A DNA stretch of 64,000 nt. Source: Fulvivirga marina (GTDB lineage Bacteria; Bacteroidota; Bacteroidia; Cytophagales; Cyclobacteriaceae). How positions within the stretch are numbered: the first letter of the stretch is position 1; the number at the start of each line of letters is the position of its first letter. Positions 1 to 10,400 of the stretch are shown one piece after another. The notes beneath the pieces were generated by a model. That model was given only the letters and a program-made list of their open reading frames with translations. It searched no databases and had not been told where the DNA came from. The DNA lies in NCBI RefSeq assembly GCF_016775155.1, contig NZ_JAEUGD010000053.1, positions 1 through 64,000 of the forward strand, in the 5' to 3' direction. A program made the translations under genes and the position numbers.

Positions 1-3000
1 GGAGTCTTTACAGTTTATTCAGATAAGAAAGACTTTATTTTCGGACCGCTTTACAGAAACTGGGGACATTTTGCTTACAACGGCAACAGAGACAGAGCCT
101 CACAGCCCATTAACGAAGCCGACCTGAAGCTCAGTGATAAACTTGAAAACGGTTACCAGTCCGGAGACGTGCAGAGTCCCGATGACCTGTCAGGGCAAGA
201 CCCTTATGATCCGGCTGCAGAGAATTTCATCATGATGTTTACCAAAGGTGAAACCCGGGTATGGTCAGGGTATGATGAGTTTACTTACCTAAACGGAACC
301 ATGATCAGTAGCTCCCGGATGGGTGATGATGATATTCGTCCCTTCCAGGGATTCGATGGGTCTGGAGGAAGTACAATTCGTGCTATTAATAAAATCAATA
401 AGAGTGAAACCATATCCGCTTCAGGCGGTGGTGGCGTAGGGAGTGTCAATGGTAGTGCCAATGCAAGTACAGGTTGGTCAAAGCTGATAAGCGATTTTAT
501 GGATATGAATGGTGACCGATATCCCGACATCGTTACAGAAAAAGGTGTGCAGTTTACCTTACCAACCGGTAGGTTGGAGGATACTTATGGAAACCTCAAT
601 AGTGGAGTGATCAATAAAACCACGACTGATGCCGCAGGCGCATCCATAGGAGGCTTTTATAAAACTGAACCAAAAGCTACTAATACAAACGCCAGAGCAA
701 CACGTTCCGATGCCGGAGGAGCCAAAGTAAGCGGTACGATCAGTGGAAATTTCGGTGTTGGTACCAATGAAGGAGATTACACCTGGGCTGATGTGAACGG
801 TGACGGCCTGCCCGATAGGGTAAAATCCAATGGTATGGTAGCCCTCAACCTTGGATACAAATTAACACAAGAAGAGCCCTGGGGACATAATAGAATTCAG
901 GACTCAAAAAGTAAAAGTACAGGGGGAGGCTTAGGTTTTAGTAAAGGAGTAGGTAGCGAGTCGTCATCTATTTCCGGAGGAATTGGCGTATCACTGTCTG
1001 AAAATAGTGTTACACATTCCCTGCAAGATGTAAACGGAGACGGCCTGGCCGATGATGTATTAGTTGATGGTGGTGTTAAAGTGAAATTAAACACGGGTAA
1101 TGGCTTCCAGACCACTTACCAAGATTGGAGCGGGGCTGAGAAAATTACAGAAAGTTCAACTACAGGTGAGTCAGCCAATGCAGCATTTACCGGATGTATA
1201 CCTCTTCCTCCCATTGCACCAGTGGTTAAACTATGTTTCAATCCAAGCGGTCATGTTGGGCAAAGCATGAGCCGGGACCTGGAGAAATTTACAGATATAG
1301 ATGGAGATGGCTTCCCTGATTACTTAAAATCCACCCGAGATGATAACCTCACAGTAAAGCGGTCTACCATTGGTAAAACCAATATGCTTAGAAAAGTAAA
1401 CAGGCCTTTGGGAGCAACTTTTACAGTAGATTATGAGCTGAAAGGAAGCACTTATGAAATGCCCAATAATGTGTGGGCATTGAGTGAAGTAAAGGTATTT
1501 GATGGTTTTTCTGGAGATGGAGTAGACGAAAATCCCGAGCTGGATACTATGCTTACAACCTTTGCCTATAACAATGGGCTTTACAATCGCCACGAACGGG
1601 AATTCTATGGCTTCGATGAAGTGGTAACAACCACCCACGATACTGGCAATGGTGATGCACCCTATATTGGTGTGACACAAACATTTGCCAACAAAAACTA
1701 CTATGAAAAAGGCCTTTTATTAAAAGAAGTAATGGCCGATGCGGATGGCAATCTGTTTATAGAAAAGACCAATACATACGAACTGCACGACTTGGATGGT
1801 AACGTGTTGGATGAAAGTTTCACCTCTTCAGACGATGGCATTGCCTTCCCGGCAATGGTAGAAACCACTCAGAAGTTCTACGAAGGACAGTCAGAAGCAG
1901 GGAAAAGTACGCACATGCAATATGAATATAGTGCTATAGGTAATGTTACTACATATACCGACTTTGGTGACGAGGGAGAAAATGATGACCTCTTTGCCAC
2001 TATAGTATATCATGACCTGGATGGCCCTTATATCAAATCTATGCCATCATCCATTGAAGTGGAAAGCACCGAGGGTACGCTCAGGAAAAGAGAGGCTGAT
2101 ATCAACAGTACGGGTAATGTTACTCAAATACGTCAATATTTGGAAAATGAGTCAATGGCTGTCCACGATATGACCTATGACAAGTATGGCAACCTGGAGA
2201 CTATCACCCGTCCGGGAAATAGTAATGGAGAGCGGTTGTCCATTGAATATACATATGACGATGAAGTTCATACCTATGTAGAGTCTGTTACCAATAGCTA
2301 CGGCTATACTTCTGAAGCCAAGTATGATTTTAGTTTTGGTCAGGTACTAGAAAGTATAGACCTGAATGGTAATAAGATTTCATATGAACTGGATGATTTG
2401 GGTAGAGTAACAAAAATTATTGGCCCCTATGAACAACAAGGAGCTCCTTATACTATTATGTTTGACTATCATCCAGATGCCGAAGTGCCATGGGCATGGA
2501 CGAAACACTATGACCCACAGAATAATGGCAATGACATGGAGACTGCCATATTTGTTGATGGCTTGGGTCGAGTACTTCAAACCAAGAAAGATGCTGCTAT
2601 CTACCAAGGAGAGGGCAAACCAGATGAAGAGATGATGGTGGTTTCTGGTCGAGTGTTGTTTGATGCATTTGGCCGTACCGCAGAAGCTTATTATCCAACC
2701 TTAGAAGCTACCAACCACCAGGGAGATTTTAATGGTGCTTTTGATACAGTAGACCCGACAGTCACCACTTACGATGTACTCAATAGGGCACTTACAGTAA
2801 CCTTACCGGACGGGGCGACAACTTCTACTAAGTATAGTTTTGGTGCTGACCGTGAAGGGGATGATCAATTCAGCACCCTAACTACAGATGCCAATGGTGT
2901 GAAGACGGAACAATTTACCGATGTGCGAGGTAGGGTAACTGCAGTGAAAAACTACACTTCAGATGGTAGTGTATGGACTAGCTTTAAATACAACGCCATC

Positions 3001-5550
3001 AATGAGCAAATAGAGGCTACTGATGATATCGAAGCGACCACCTATTCTGAATATGACTGGTTTGGCAGAAGAGTAGAAAGAAAACACCCGGATGCAGGGA
3101 CCACAACTTACAGCTACGACCTGGCAGGCAACCTAATCGAATTGGTAACCGCGAATCTGGCAGAGAGCGGTGAAGCTATAAATTATACTTATGAGTATGA
3201 AAGGCTTGCCGACATCACATACCCAGAAAATCCGGAAAATAATGTACATTATACTTATGGTGGTCCTGATGCTGAACATAACCGGGCAGGCAGGATTGTG
3301 ATACAGGAGGATGCCTCGGGAGCCCAGGAATTTTTCTATGGTCCACTGGGAGAAGTAATTAAAAACATCCGCACGGTAGTAATCCCTCAGTTTGATGCCC
3401 AGACCTATGTGACGGAATGGAAATACGATACCTGGAACAGACTGGAGACTATGACTTACCCAGATGGGGAAGAAGTAAAATACCACTACAATGTAGGAGG
3501 GTTACTTAAGAGCATGGATGGAAAGAAGAAAGGTGCTAAATTTAATTATGTGGAGCAGTTGGGTTATGACAAGTTTGAGCAACGAGTATTCCTAAAATAT
3601 GGAAATGGAACAAAAACCAATTATACTTACGAGTCGGATCGCAGAAGGTTGAAAAATATGACGGCAGCTACAGCTTCAAATCGTAACTTCATGGATAATG
3701 TGTATGAGTATGATAAAGTAAATAACATATTGAGCCTCAAGAATAATGCTCCAGTGCCTACGAGTGACTTGATGGGCGGTAGCTCAGAATATACGTATGA
3801 GTATGACGACCTCTATAGGCTAACTTCAGCGGAAGGCCATTATACAGGCAGTAATGAACAGCATCGTTATACTTTAGAGATGAGTTACAACACGGTAGGA
3901 AGCATATTGCAGAAAAACCAGCTACACGAGCGAGCTGGAGGTAATGGTGGTTCGTTTACTGAGCAGCATAAAACCACATATAATAATGTATATGCCTATG
4001 GAGATGAGCAACCTCATGCTGCGAAGCATATCGGTGACCAAAGCTATACTTATGATGAGAATGGTAACCAGACTGGCTGGACACATGATGTCAGTGGGCA
4101 ACGCAGAGAAATACTTTGGGACGAAGAGAATAGAATCAGAGCGATTTCTGATAATGGAGCCAATTTTCACTACACTTATGATGCCTCAGGTACAAGAGTG
4201 CTGAAAGGCAAGAGTAGTGGCCAATCTATTTACAAAAATGGTAAGTGGAAAACCGGCTCCGGTCAGATGGGCAATTATACGGTTTATGTAAACCCTTACA
4301 TTGTGCTGAAAAGCGGTGGTTATACTAAACACTATTATATAGAGGGTCAACGAATCGTGAGTAAGTTGGGGGGAGGCTTCGATAATAATGGACAAGGACC
4401 ACTGAAAGCTGGAGCAGGAAAAGTAAGCTACAATACTAAACATCAGGAGTTGTTTGATGGCATAGTGCGAAATCTCAAATTCCTGGCAGATGATGGCTCG
4501 ATACTTACTGCTGGTAAAAGTGGCAAGGTGCCTCCCGGCCAGATATTAGGAGATAGCCCTTCTACAAAAGCTGAACAGTTTCAATACTTTTATCATCCTG
4601 ACCATTTGGGAAGTACAAGTTACATTACGGATGCAAGTGGTGAAGTGTATCAACACCTGGAGTACTTTGCTTTTGGGGAGACATTTGTAGAGGAGCATAG
4701 TAATACACATAGAACACCTTATTTGTTTAATGGTAAAGAGCTGGATGAAGAGACTGGGTTGTATTACTACGGTGCCAGGTACTACGATGTTCAAACGAGT
4801 ATTTGGTTGTCTGTTGACCCCAGAGCAGATGAGCGGGAATGGCTCTCACCCTACAATTTTGTGAGCAATAACCCGATCATGAGAATCGACCCTACAGGAG
4901 CTCTTGACGGTGATTATTTTGATAAGGAAGGAAACCACTTAGGAAATGATGGTATTGATGACGGTAAGGTGCATGTAGTAGATGGGGCTTCTAAGTTTAA
5001 TGAATCGGACTTTCAGGAAGGCGGGAAATATCATAACAATCAGGCTGAATATTATGAAAATAATGGCGATGGATACTCTGTAACTGAAGTTGGAGCGGAC
5101 TCTGACTTAGGAAAAATGATAAGGACTGTTTATGCTGAAGCGGCAGGACAAGGGTCAGAGTCTAAATTAGCCGTGGCAGAAGTAATTCGTAACCGTGCTA
5201 ATGACAATACAGCACCTTCAGCAGCAAATAAATACACAGCACAGTTTTCCGGAGTAGATACTTATGGTGAAGTAGTTGAGCAGCGGGGCCAATTTGAAAG
5301 TGTACAAAGTGGAGCGGCCCGGTATACAAACCCTCTATCAGTTACAAGCGGAAATGTTCTTGAGCAACGAGCATTTGTTGGAAGTGCAGGGGCTTCGATT
5401 AAAGCCCACTATCAGAATACAAATACAGCAAATGGGGCATTGTTCTTTTATAGCCCATATATCAAAGCTCCTAGTTGGACCTCTGTTCTGCAAAAGGTGG
5501 ATGTATCAGGAGTTAGTAATAGTGATTTCAGGTTCTATAAATACAAGTAA
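1..5550 (+). CDS. TcB/SpvB-like RHS polymorphic toxin with C-terminal SleB-type cell-wall hydrolase (5' end outside window)
   Basis: The frame is open from base 1, so the gene starts upstream and ATG/GTG codons inside are not the start. The visible part begins with a beta-propeller-like region carrying calcium-type repeats (DMNGDRYPD, DVNGDGLPD, DVNGDGLAD, DIDGDGFPD; about 500-1330). A TcdB-middle-like segment follows, ending near the EREFYGF motif (about 1600). Then come many YD/RHS repeats (YxYDxxGxL type, about 2150-4800). The RHS core closes with a conserved DPTG at about 4890. The region after it is the variable tip: about 5100-5500 resembles SleB-type hydrolases (VYAEAAGQG, then AVAEVIRNRA, then QF), which cut peptidoglycan; the Glu of YAEA is the likely catalytic residue. 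Family knowledge: RHS shells enclose and deliver such C-terminal toxins. The delivery route is unknown because the N-terminus is missing. The next gene, two bases downstream, is the likely immunity gene. Confidence 0.9.
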   Translation, partial: GVFTVYSDKKDFIFGPLYRNWGHFAYNGNRDRASQPINEADLKLSDKLENGYQSGDVQSPDDLSGQDPYDPAAENFIMMFTKGETRVWSGYDEFTYLNGTMISSSRMGDDDIRPFQGFDGSGGSTIRAINKINKSETISASGGGGVGSVNGSANASTGWSKLISDFMDMNGDRYPDIVTEKGVQFTLPTGRLEDTYGNLNSGVINKTTTDAAGASIGGFYKTEPKATNTNARATRSDAGGAKVSGTISGNFGVGTNEGDYTWADVNGDGLPDRVKSNGMVALNLGYKLTQEEPWGHNRIQDSKSKSTGGGLGFSKGVGSESSSISGGIGVSLSENSVTHSLQDVNGDGLADDVLVDGGVKVKLNTGNGFQTTYQDWSGAEKITESSTTGESANAAFTGCIPLPPIAPVVKLCFNPSGHVGQSMSRDLEKFTDIDGDGFPDYLKSTRDDNLTVKRSTIGKTNMLRKVNRPLGATFTVDYELKGSTYEMPNNVWALSEVKVFDGFSGDGVDENPELDTMLTTFAYNNGLYNRHEREFYGFDEVVTTTHDTGNGDAPYIGVTQTFANKNYYEKGLLLKEVMADADGNLFIEKTNTYELHDLDGNVLDESFTSSDDGIAFPAMVETTQKFYEGQSEAGKSTHMQYEYSAIGNVTTYTDFGDEGENDDLFATIVYHDLDGPYIKSMPSSIEVESTEGTLRKREADINSTGNVTQIRQYLENESMAVHDMTYDKYGNLETITRPGNSNGERLSIEYTYDDEVHTYVESVTNSYGYTSEAKYDFSFGQVLESIDLNGNKISYELDDLGRVTKIIGPYEQQGAPYTIMFDYHPDAEVPWAWTKHYDPQNNGNDMETAIFVDGLGRVLQTKKDAAIYQGEGKPDEEMMVVSGRVLFDAFGRTAEAYYPTLEATNHQGDFNGAFDTVDPTVTTYDVLNRALTVTLPDGATTSTKYSFGADREGDDQFSTLTTDANGVKTEQFTDVRGRVTAVKNYTSDGSVWTSFKYNAINEQIEATDDIEATTYSEYDWFGRRVERKHPDAGTTTYSYDLAGNLIELVTANLAESGEAINYTYEYERLADITYPENPENNVHYTYGGPDAEHNRAGRIVIQEDASGAQEFFYGPLGEVIKNIRTVVIPQFDAQTYVTEWKYDTWNRLETMTYPDGEEVKYHYNVGGLLKSMDGKKKGAKFNYVEQLGYDKFEQRVFLKYGNGTKTNYTYESDRRRLKNMTAATASNRNFMDNVYEYDKVNNILSLKNNAPVPTSDLMGGSSEYTYEYDDLYRLTSAEGHYTGSNEQHRYTLEMSYNTVGSILQKNQLHERAGGNGGSFTEQHKTTYNNVYAYGDEQPHAAKHIGDQSYTYDENGNQTGWTHDVSGQRREILWDEENRIRAISDNGANFHYTYDASGTRVLKGKSSGQSIYKNGKWKTGSGQMGNYTVYVNPYIVLKSGGYTKHYYIEGQRIVSKLGGGFDNNGQGPLKAGAGKVSYNTKHQELFDGIVRNLKFLADDGSILTAGKSGKVPPGQILGDSPSTKAEQFQYFYHPDHLGSTSYITDASGEVYQHLEYFAFGETFVEEHSNTHRTPYLFNGKELDEETGLYYYGARYYDVQTSIWLSVDPRADEREWLSPYNFVSNNPIMRIDPTGALDGDYFDKEGNHLGNDGIDDGKVHVVDGASKFNESDFQEGGKYHNNQAEYYENNGDGYSVTEVGADSDLGKMIRTVYAEAAGQGSESKLAVAEVIRNRANDNTAPSAANKYTAQFSGVDTYGEVVEQRGQFESVQSGAARYTNPLSVTSGNVLEQRAFVGSAGASIKAHYQNTNTANGALFFYSPYIKAPSWTSVLQKVDVSGVSNSDFRFYKYK

Positions 5551-5551
5551 G

Positions 5552-6184
5552 ATGAAGATTATGATGGGACTTACAGGATCATTGTTGTTACTTGTTGCAA
5601 TTAGCTGCGGAAGCAGTACAGATCCGGAAGGAAAGCAAGATAAATCAATTATCAAACGTGAGCTTTTGAATGTTGATACTACAAAAACTGAAGTTGTTCT
5701 GAATGAAGGTAGGATATATTTTGAGTTGGAGTATGTGGGATATTCTGAATATATAGCAAGGTGGGGGGAATCTTCCAACGCTTTATTCCAAGACACTATC
5801 AAGATATTGGAAAGTGGAAACCCTAAGATGATGGCTTTAGAAAGTAGTGGTATCTACATTAGTCAGGGTTGTGGAACAGCCTGTTCTTTTGCCTACGTAC
5901 TTCCATTTAGGACTGATGCAAAGGTGAAGTACTACTTGTACCCGTTAGCGATTGATTTAAAGAATAATCTGATAGCTTATAATGGTGAAGAGACAGAATC
6001 GTTGGCGGTAGTGGAAAGCTATCTTACAGGTGAAAGCGAACTGATAAAAGCAGATTTTTTACCAGGTCCTTATCCAGGGTATTCGATAGATAGTATATTC
6101 CTATCAGGTGAAAAAATGTTTATTGAGTGGAAAAGCTCTAACGGAAAGTTGCAACAAAAGCAGTTTGAAATTACAATCAAATAA
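5552..6184 (+). CDS. lipoprotein, candidate immunity protein for the SleB-tipped RHS toxin
   Basis: 210 aa from ATG 5552, one base after the toxin stop codon; the same frame is open further upstream inside the toxin gene but that is overlap. The N-terminus is a short lysine-containing start, a hydrophobic run (GSLLLLVA) and a lipobox ending ISC followed by GSS, so a lipid-anchored periplasmic protein is expected. The rest has no family I recognise; a Cys-containing stretch (GCGTACSF) lies mid-protein. The toxin tip should attack peptidoglycan, so a periplasmic lipoprotein encoded directly behind it fits the position and location of an immunity protein. That role is inference from context, not from homology. 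Confidence 0.7.
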   Translation: MKIMMGLTGSLLLLVAISCGSSTDPEGKQDKSIIKRELLNVDTTKTEVVLNEGRIYFELEYVGYSEYIARWGESSNALFQDTIKILESGNPKMMALESSGIYISQGCGTACSFAYVLPFRTDAKVKYYLYPLAIDLKNNLIAYNGEETESLAVVESYLTGESELIKADFLPGPYPGYSIDSIFLSGEKMFIEWKSSNGKLQQKQFEITIK

Positions 6185-6186
6185 AT

Positions 6187-6552
6187 CCGGGGAATTTCTT
6201 AAAAGAAATAATTGCTGATGATAGAAAATGGGAAGTGATATGTGAGTTAATCAAATCCCATGGGATTATTAAATATCAACCAGCGACTGAATTATTGCGA
6301 CCAATGATAGATGAAAAGAGACAGTATGATATGGTAAGTATGGTAGCTTCTACTGCGTATGTACGTTTGAAAAGGAAGGATATAAATGATCTTCAACCCA
6401 TGGTTGAATTGCTCCAGCAAAATTGTTATTCGATTTCAGAAGGGGCTTTAGAGGCTTAGGGATATGATAAGATGATTCCGGGAGAATCAACTCAATCTCA
6501 AATTATTGAGTTATGTTGGGATTTAGGTGATGATAGGAATAAAGATGCCTAA
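6187..6552 (+). pseudogene. remnant of a HEAT-repeat-like (immunity-type) protein, broken by an in-frame stop
   Basis: Frame 1 reads as protein-like sequence with no start codon of its own (NPGNFLKEIIADDRKWEVIC) through KYQPATELLRP and VASTAYVRLKRKD, up to a TAG at 6457-6459. After it the same frame continues sensibly (GYDKMIPGESTQSQIIELCW) to a TAA at 6550-6552. Only one GTG at 6235 could start the first half. The pattern of helical pairs resembles HEAT-like proteins often found behind RHS and other polymorphic toxins in Bacteroidota. I read this as a decayed orphan immunity gene left behind when an earlier toxin tip was replaced. The family assignment is from memory of similar sequences and is tentative. 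Confidence 0.45.
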
Positions 6553-6638
6553 GCTGAATAATGTAGCTAAAAACACCCTCAATGGTAGATATGTGAAATT
6601 GAGATAAACCTTTAGATAATGAAACAATTGAACAAACT

Positions 6639-7070
6639 ATGAAAATCAACAACCTAATTTTTTATGTTGCTCTACTAGTTGGCGTTAGTTTAGGGTTAGC
6701 ATCTTGTAGTGAGGATGATGAACCAGAAGTGTTGATCGATCCAAGTGTGCTTATAGGTACCTGGAATGCTGTAAGTCAGCAGTATAAAGATTGCCCTGAT
6801 GCAGCCAACAATGCTACTAATACCTGTGGAACTCAAGATTTTTGCTTTATCATTTCCTTTAATGAAGATGGTACATATACTGAGCAACAGTTTGGGAGTG
6901 CCACTGTGGATGATGGCAATTATAATGCAATGGAAGGTATATTAAGTGGGTGCTTTACTTATAAAGGGTGCCAAAACTGGATATTTAGTGTGAGTGGTGA
7001 TAAGCTGACTCTTCAACAAGTAAATTCTACGGAGTGCTCAGAAGTATTGACTTTTACTAAAGGAAGTTGA
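6639..7070 (+). CDS. lipocalin-like lipoprotein
   Basis: 143 aa. The signal peptide ends in a lipobox (LGLASC) followed by an acidic SEDDEPE linker, typical of Bacteroidota surface or periplasmic lipoproteins. The mature part begins LIGTWNAVSQQYKDC, followed by FNEDGTYTEQ and, after a Cys pair, SGDKLTLQQV and EVLTF: the G-T-W start and alternating strands of lipocalin-like domains (the lipocalin_4/DUF4923-type architecture). Six cysteines in the mature domain suggest disulphides. It sits in the tail region behind the RHS toxin, so it could be a second immunity-type protein, but lipocalin-like lipoproteins are also common as stand-alone genes. No ligand can be inferred. Confidence 0.7.
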   Translation: MKINNLIFYVALLVGVSLGLASCSEDDEPEVLIDPSVLIGTWNAVSQQYKDCPDAANNATNTCGTQDFCFIISFNEDGTYTEQQFGSATVDDGNYNAMEGILSGCFTYKGCQNWIFSVSGDKLTLQQVNSTECSEVLTFTKGS

Positions 7071-7104
7071 TCTTAACATAAGATTTTTTTAAAGAGAAAT
7101 GAGG

Positions 7105-7138
7105 CCGTCTCAAATGTTACGTTTGAGATGGTTTTTTT
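7105..7138 (+). terminator. Rho-independent terminator
   Basis: A 10-bp stem, ccgtctcaaa paired with tttgagatgg (one G-T pair), with a 7-base loop, is followed by seven T. It lies 35 bp after the lipocalin-like lipoprotein and would stop rightward transcription before the oppositely oriented Tc operon. Its left arm matches the end of the 76-bp inverted repeat at 51384. Confidence 0.8.
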
Positions 7139-7180
7139 GGTGTTTTTTCATCTCCGCTTTTGAATTGCTTGAAAAACTCA

Positions 7181-7438
7181 TCATTGGATGTGCTCATCTT
7201 TTAATTCTTGATACATTTTTTTAAGGTAATAATTAGTTCTTAAATTGTCAGGATTGGCCCTAGTTGCCCTGTTTTCATCTACCAGGAATTTCAGGCTATT
7301 GCATATCAATTGTTTATATTTTTCTGGTTTCAGAAGAAGTTTCCATTTGTAAATTGAGGCAGTGTAGTAACCGATGTTTTGGTTTTTGGTGAAAACACCA
7401 ACAACGGGAGTGTCAATCTTCGTGAGATAATGCGCCAT
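7181..7438 (-). pseudogene. possible truncated REP-associated (Y1-type) transposase fragment overlapping the TcA 3' end
   Basis: 85 codons on the minus strand, starting inside the last 26 bases of the TcA-like gene. The stretch YYTASIYKWKLLLKPEKYKQ followed by SLKFLVDENR resembles the N-terminal part of REP-associated tyrosine transposases of Bacteroidota, in which this segment normally runs on into an MPNHxH metal-binding motif. Here that motif and everything after it are missing and an unrelated tail follows, so it would be non-functional. The overlap could also make it a small translationally coupled gene of unknown role. The resemblance is from memory and weak. Confidence 0.35.
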
Positions 7439-10400
7439 TCAGCCTATAGCTAAATAACATATAGACATTTTCATGTCCATCCAACTCGGACAAATCTATG
7501 GTTAATATACCCTCTTGAGCATCTGAATTAAGACTGTTGGTCAAGTCAGATAAATTACCGGCCTTAATTGTGCCAAGTAGAATCAGGTCTCCTTGCTGCA
7601 TCTCAACAATTTGAATACTAATTTCTGCAATCGCCATTTGTTGACTCAAATAATCCAATCTGTTACGCGAGAACTTAGCGGTAAAATTATTGCTATCTCC
7701 GATTGAAAATTGATGCCATTCATTGGGAAAATCATGTTTAAGACTAAACAAGCGGGTAAAAGTCCCTATTTTATTAATAACTTCATCTTTTATGAATTTT
7801 GTAGACCCATCTGACAGTTTTGTGCCCCCTTGCTTTGCAGTATAACGTATATGTAGAATCACATCCGAAATAGTATCATAATTAAACTGCCTGATCTCTG
7901 AAGGCAGATCCAGGCGCCAACTACTGATTACCCCGGCTTTTTCAAAAGGTAGGAAACGCTGATCATTCAGGTTGACCTCAAACATTCCACTATCATTTTG
8001 TCCACTACTAGTCACAATAGATTGAACCTCCCCGGAATAATCAACAAAGCGGGAATCTTCGGGTTGCCTGCCATAGTTATCACCAACAATTGAGGAAATC
8101 CGGACACTACTGGATTGCAGCGTCAACGAACAGTTTATACTTGTATATGGCCCGCTAATACAGGGTATCGATACGGCAATCGATTTTATGCGCCTCATAT
8201 ACTGCCCGGGAGTGTCCAGGTCAAATAACCATTCCGGTAGATTTATGGTGGCAGAGCCGGTAGCCTTGAGGTCAAGCAAAGCTTGCGGGGTGAGCTGGCG
8301 AATGGATATGTGCTTTGTCATTTCTAACTGGCGCTTATTTTTATCCATGAAGCTACGTTCCATCTGACGCAAAGCCAGATGAAGTTGCTCTCCTGCCATC
8401 AGCCCTTCTTTATTGCTTTCCCAGTATCCAAAACGAATGAAGTTGGATGCTGATTCTCCCAATTCTAATCGATAGAGCTTTTCAGCCTTTTTGGCTAATT
8501 CATAACTTAGCTGATAAAATTGCTTGTAGACACTGAATAACTGGTCTTTCATCCAGGCATAGAGCTCAACATTAGTGAACTTATTTTTCAGGTATTCTTC
8601 TACCTCTTTCGCCCTTGAAATTTGATTTTCGTGATTGGACAATTCATTTTCAGCAATATGGATGCGAATATCTGCAGCCGTGATGTCACTGTCCAGGCGA
8701 GATATTTCTTTGATCAACTGATTAGCCTGATGGGTCCACTCTTGTTCTCTGCGGATATGAGAGGCCATGCGTGATGCCTGGGAGGATTCAAAACTCAGGT
8801 GGGAGGCCATTATATCAAATCTTTCTGCCATAGAGGTAAGAGCAGTACCCAGGTTTGAACCTCCGTAGGTTATAGTTGCACCTATGCCAAATGGTTCTAC
8901 ATTTACAGAAGCATTAGGTATGAGGTGGGCCAAATTAGCTGAGTTTTTGATTACACTAGCAGTAAGTCTTAGGTTGTTCGCGTCATTTGCTTTAGTTAAC
9001 TCCTGTAATTCTTTAGGGATAAGTTTTACACCTGTAGTATCGCTATCTGCCAGGCTAACATCCACATCTACTTCAAGCTCCGTTATTGCTTCCCCAATCT
9101 CAGGTTCTTGTGGCTCTTCGATTCCTAATAGTGTTTGGTAATAGACGAAATTGGAAACCAGGGTTTCTCTATTTTTAAGTAGACTTTCCTTTGCCAGCTT
9201 AGCTTCGCCAAGTTGCTGCTCTCTGACCAGTTTAATTTCATTGAGCATGGTCACCTCATGGGTAGCCCTGATTTGTGCGATATCTTCCGAATCCCTTTTC
9301 TCAATTGCAGATAATAATGTGCCTCCAAGGCTTCGACATTCCTGGCATTGCTCTATGGCTTTATTGAAAATATACTGGAATCGGTAATGCGGTAAAGGTG
9401 CATTAAGATCACCGAGGATACTGCCCAAACTTAGTCCCTGAGCAGTTGCCTGAACCAATAAGGCGGGATCAATTGGAGGTTGGAATAAGGCTAGCTGTCT
9501 TTCTATACCTTCAATATTCATGCAATGCCTGATTTTGAACAACCGGTCTTCAATAACCTCCCAATATTCAAGTAATTTATCGTTTGAAGGAATCCCAAAA
9601 TATTTCGTGGCGCTTGCTCCCAGTAGTGAGCCGGGGCTATCATCAACCGAAGGTACAGATATGTCGCCCGAGTAGGGGAAAGTGTGCTCCAATATTACCT
9701 CAGCGTTGGAAAAGCCATCCAGTCGGTTTTTTAAACTATGATAGGTTTCTGGTCTAATGGTTCCCCGGGCAGGTATTTCCTGTGGTTTAGGCCCCAAGAT
9801 ATGCGAAGCGATAATATAAAGTTGGGTAGCCTCGTTGATACTTTCAATGGTGTCTTGACGAAAAAGACTATCCGCCCACGCAATCGTGTTGTCCAGGTAT
9901 TTCATTACCGTTAGCTTCTTATATTTATTCGGAAGCATTTGGGCAATGAGGTGTGGACGGAATGGGTTATTACGCCATTCATCCAACAGGGTGTTTTTTT
10001 TGCCAATTGAATTTAAGTATTCGCGAATATTTTCCAGTTCCTTTTTAAACGGCTTGCACTTCCAATAGCGCTCTGCCGGATATTCAGGTGAGGTAGTAGC
10101 CTCATCAGTAGTAGGGTTAAAAATGTAATGAAACCATTTCATGGCCTCTGCATATTTGCTGTTTTTGCTAAGCTGTCCGGCAATATGTAATGGTAAGTGA
10201 AAGAATAATTCCCAGTTGTACAATGAATATGCCCCCGTAGCATCAAAGTCTATTTTTTCTTCAGGTAAGAATTTAGATTTCCTTACAGAATTTGTCGGAT
10301 TGTGATGGCTTTTAAATTCATGACCATCGTCACTCTCTATTTCTAAATCCAATGCCAGCAATTCCTGTATCCCTTTTCGATTCATGGTGGCCAAAAATTC

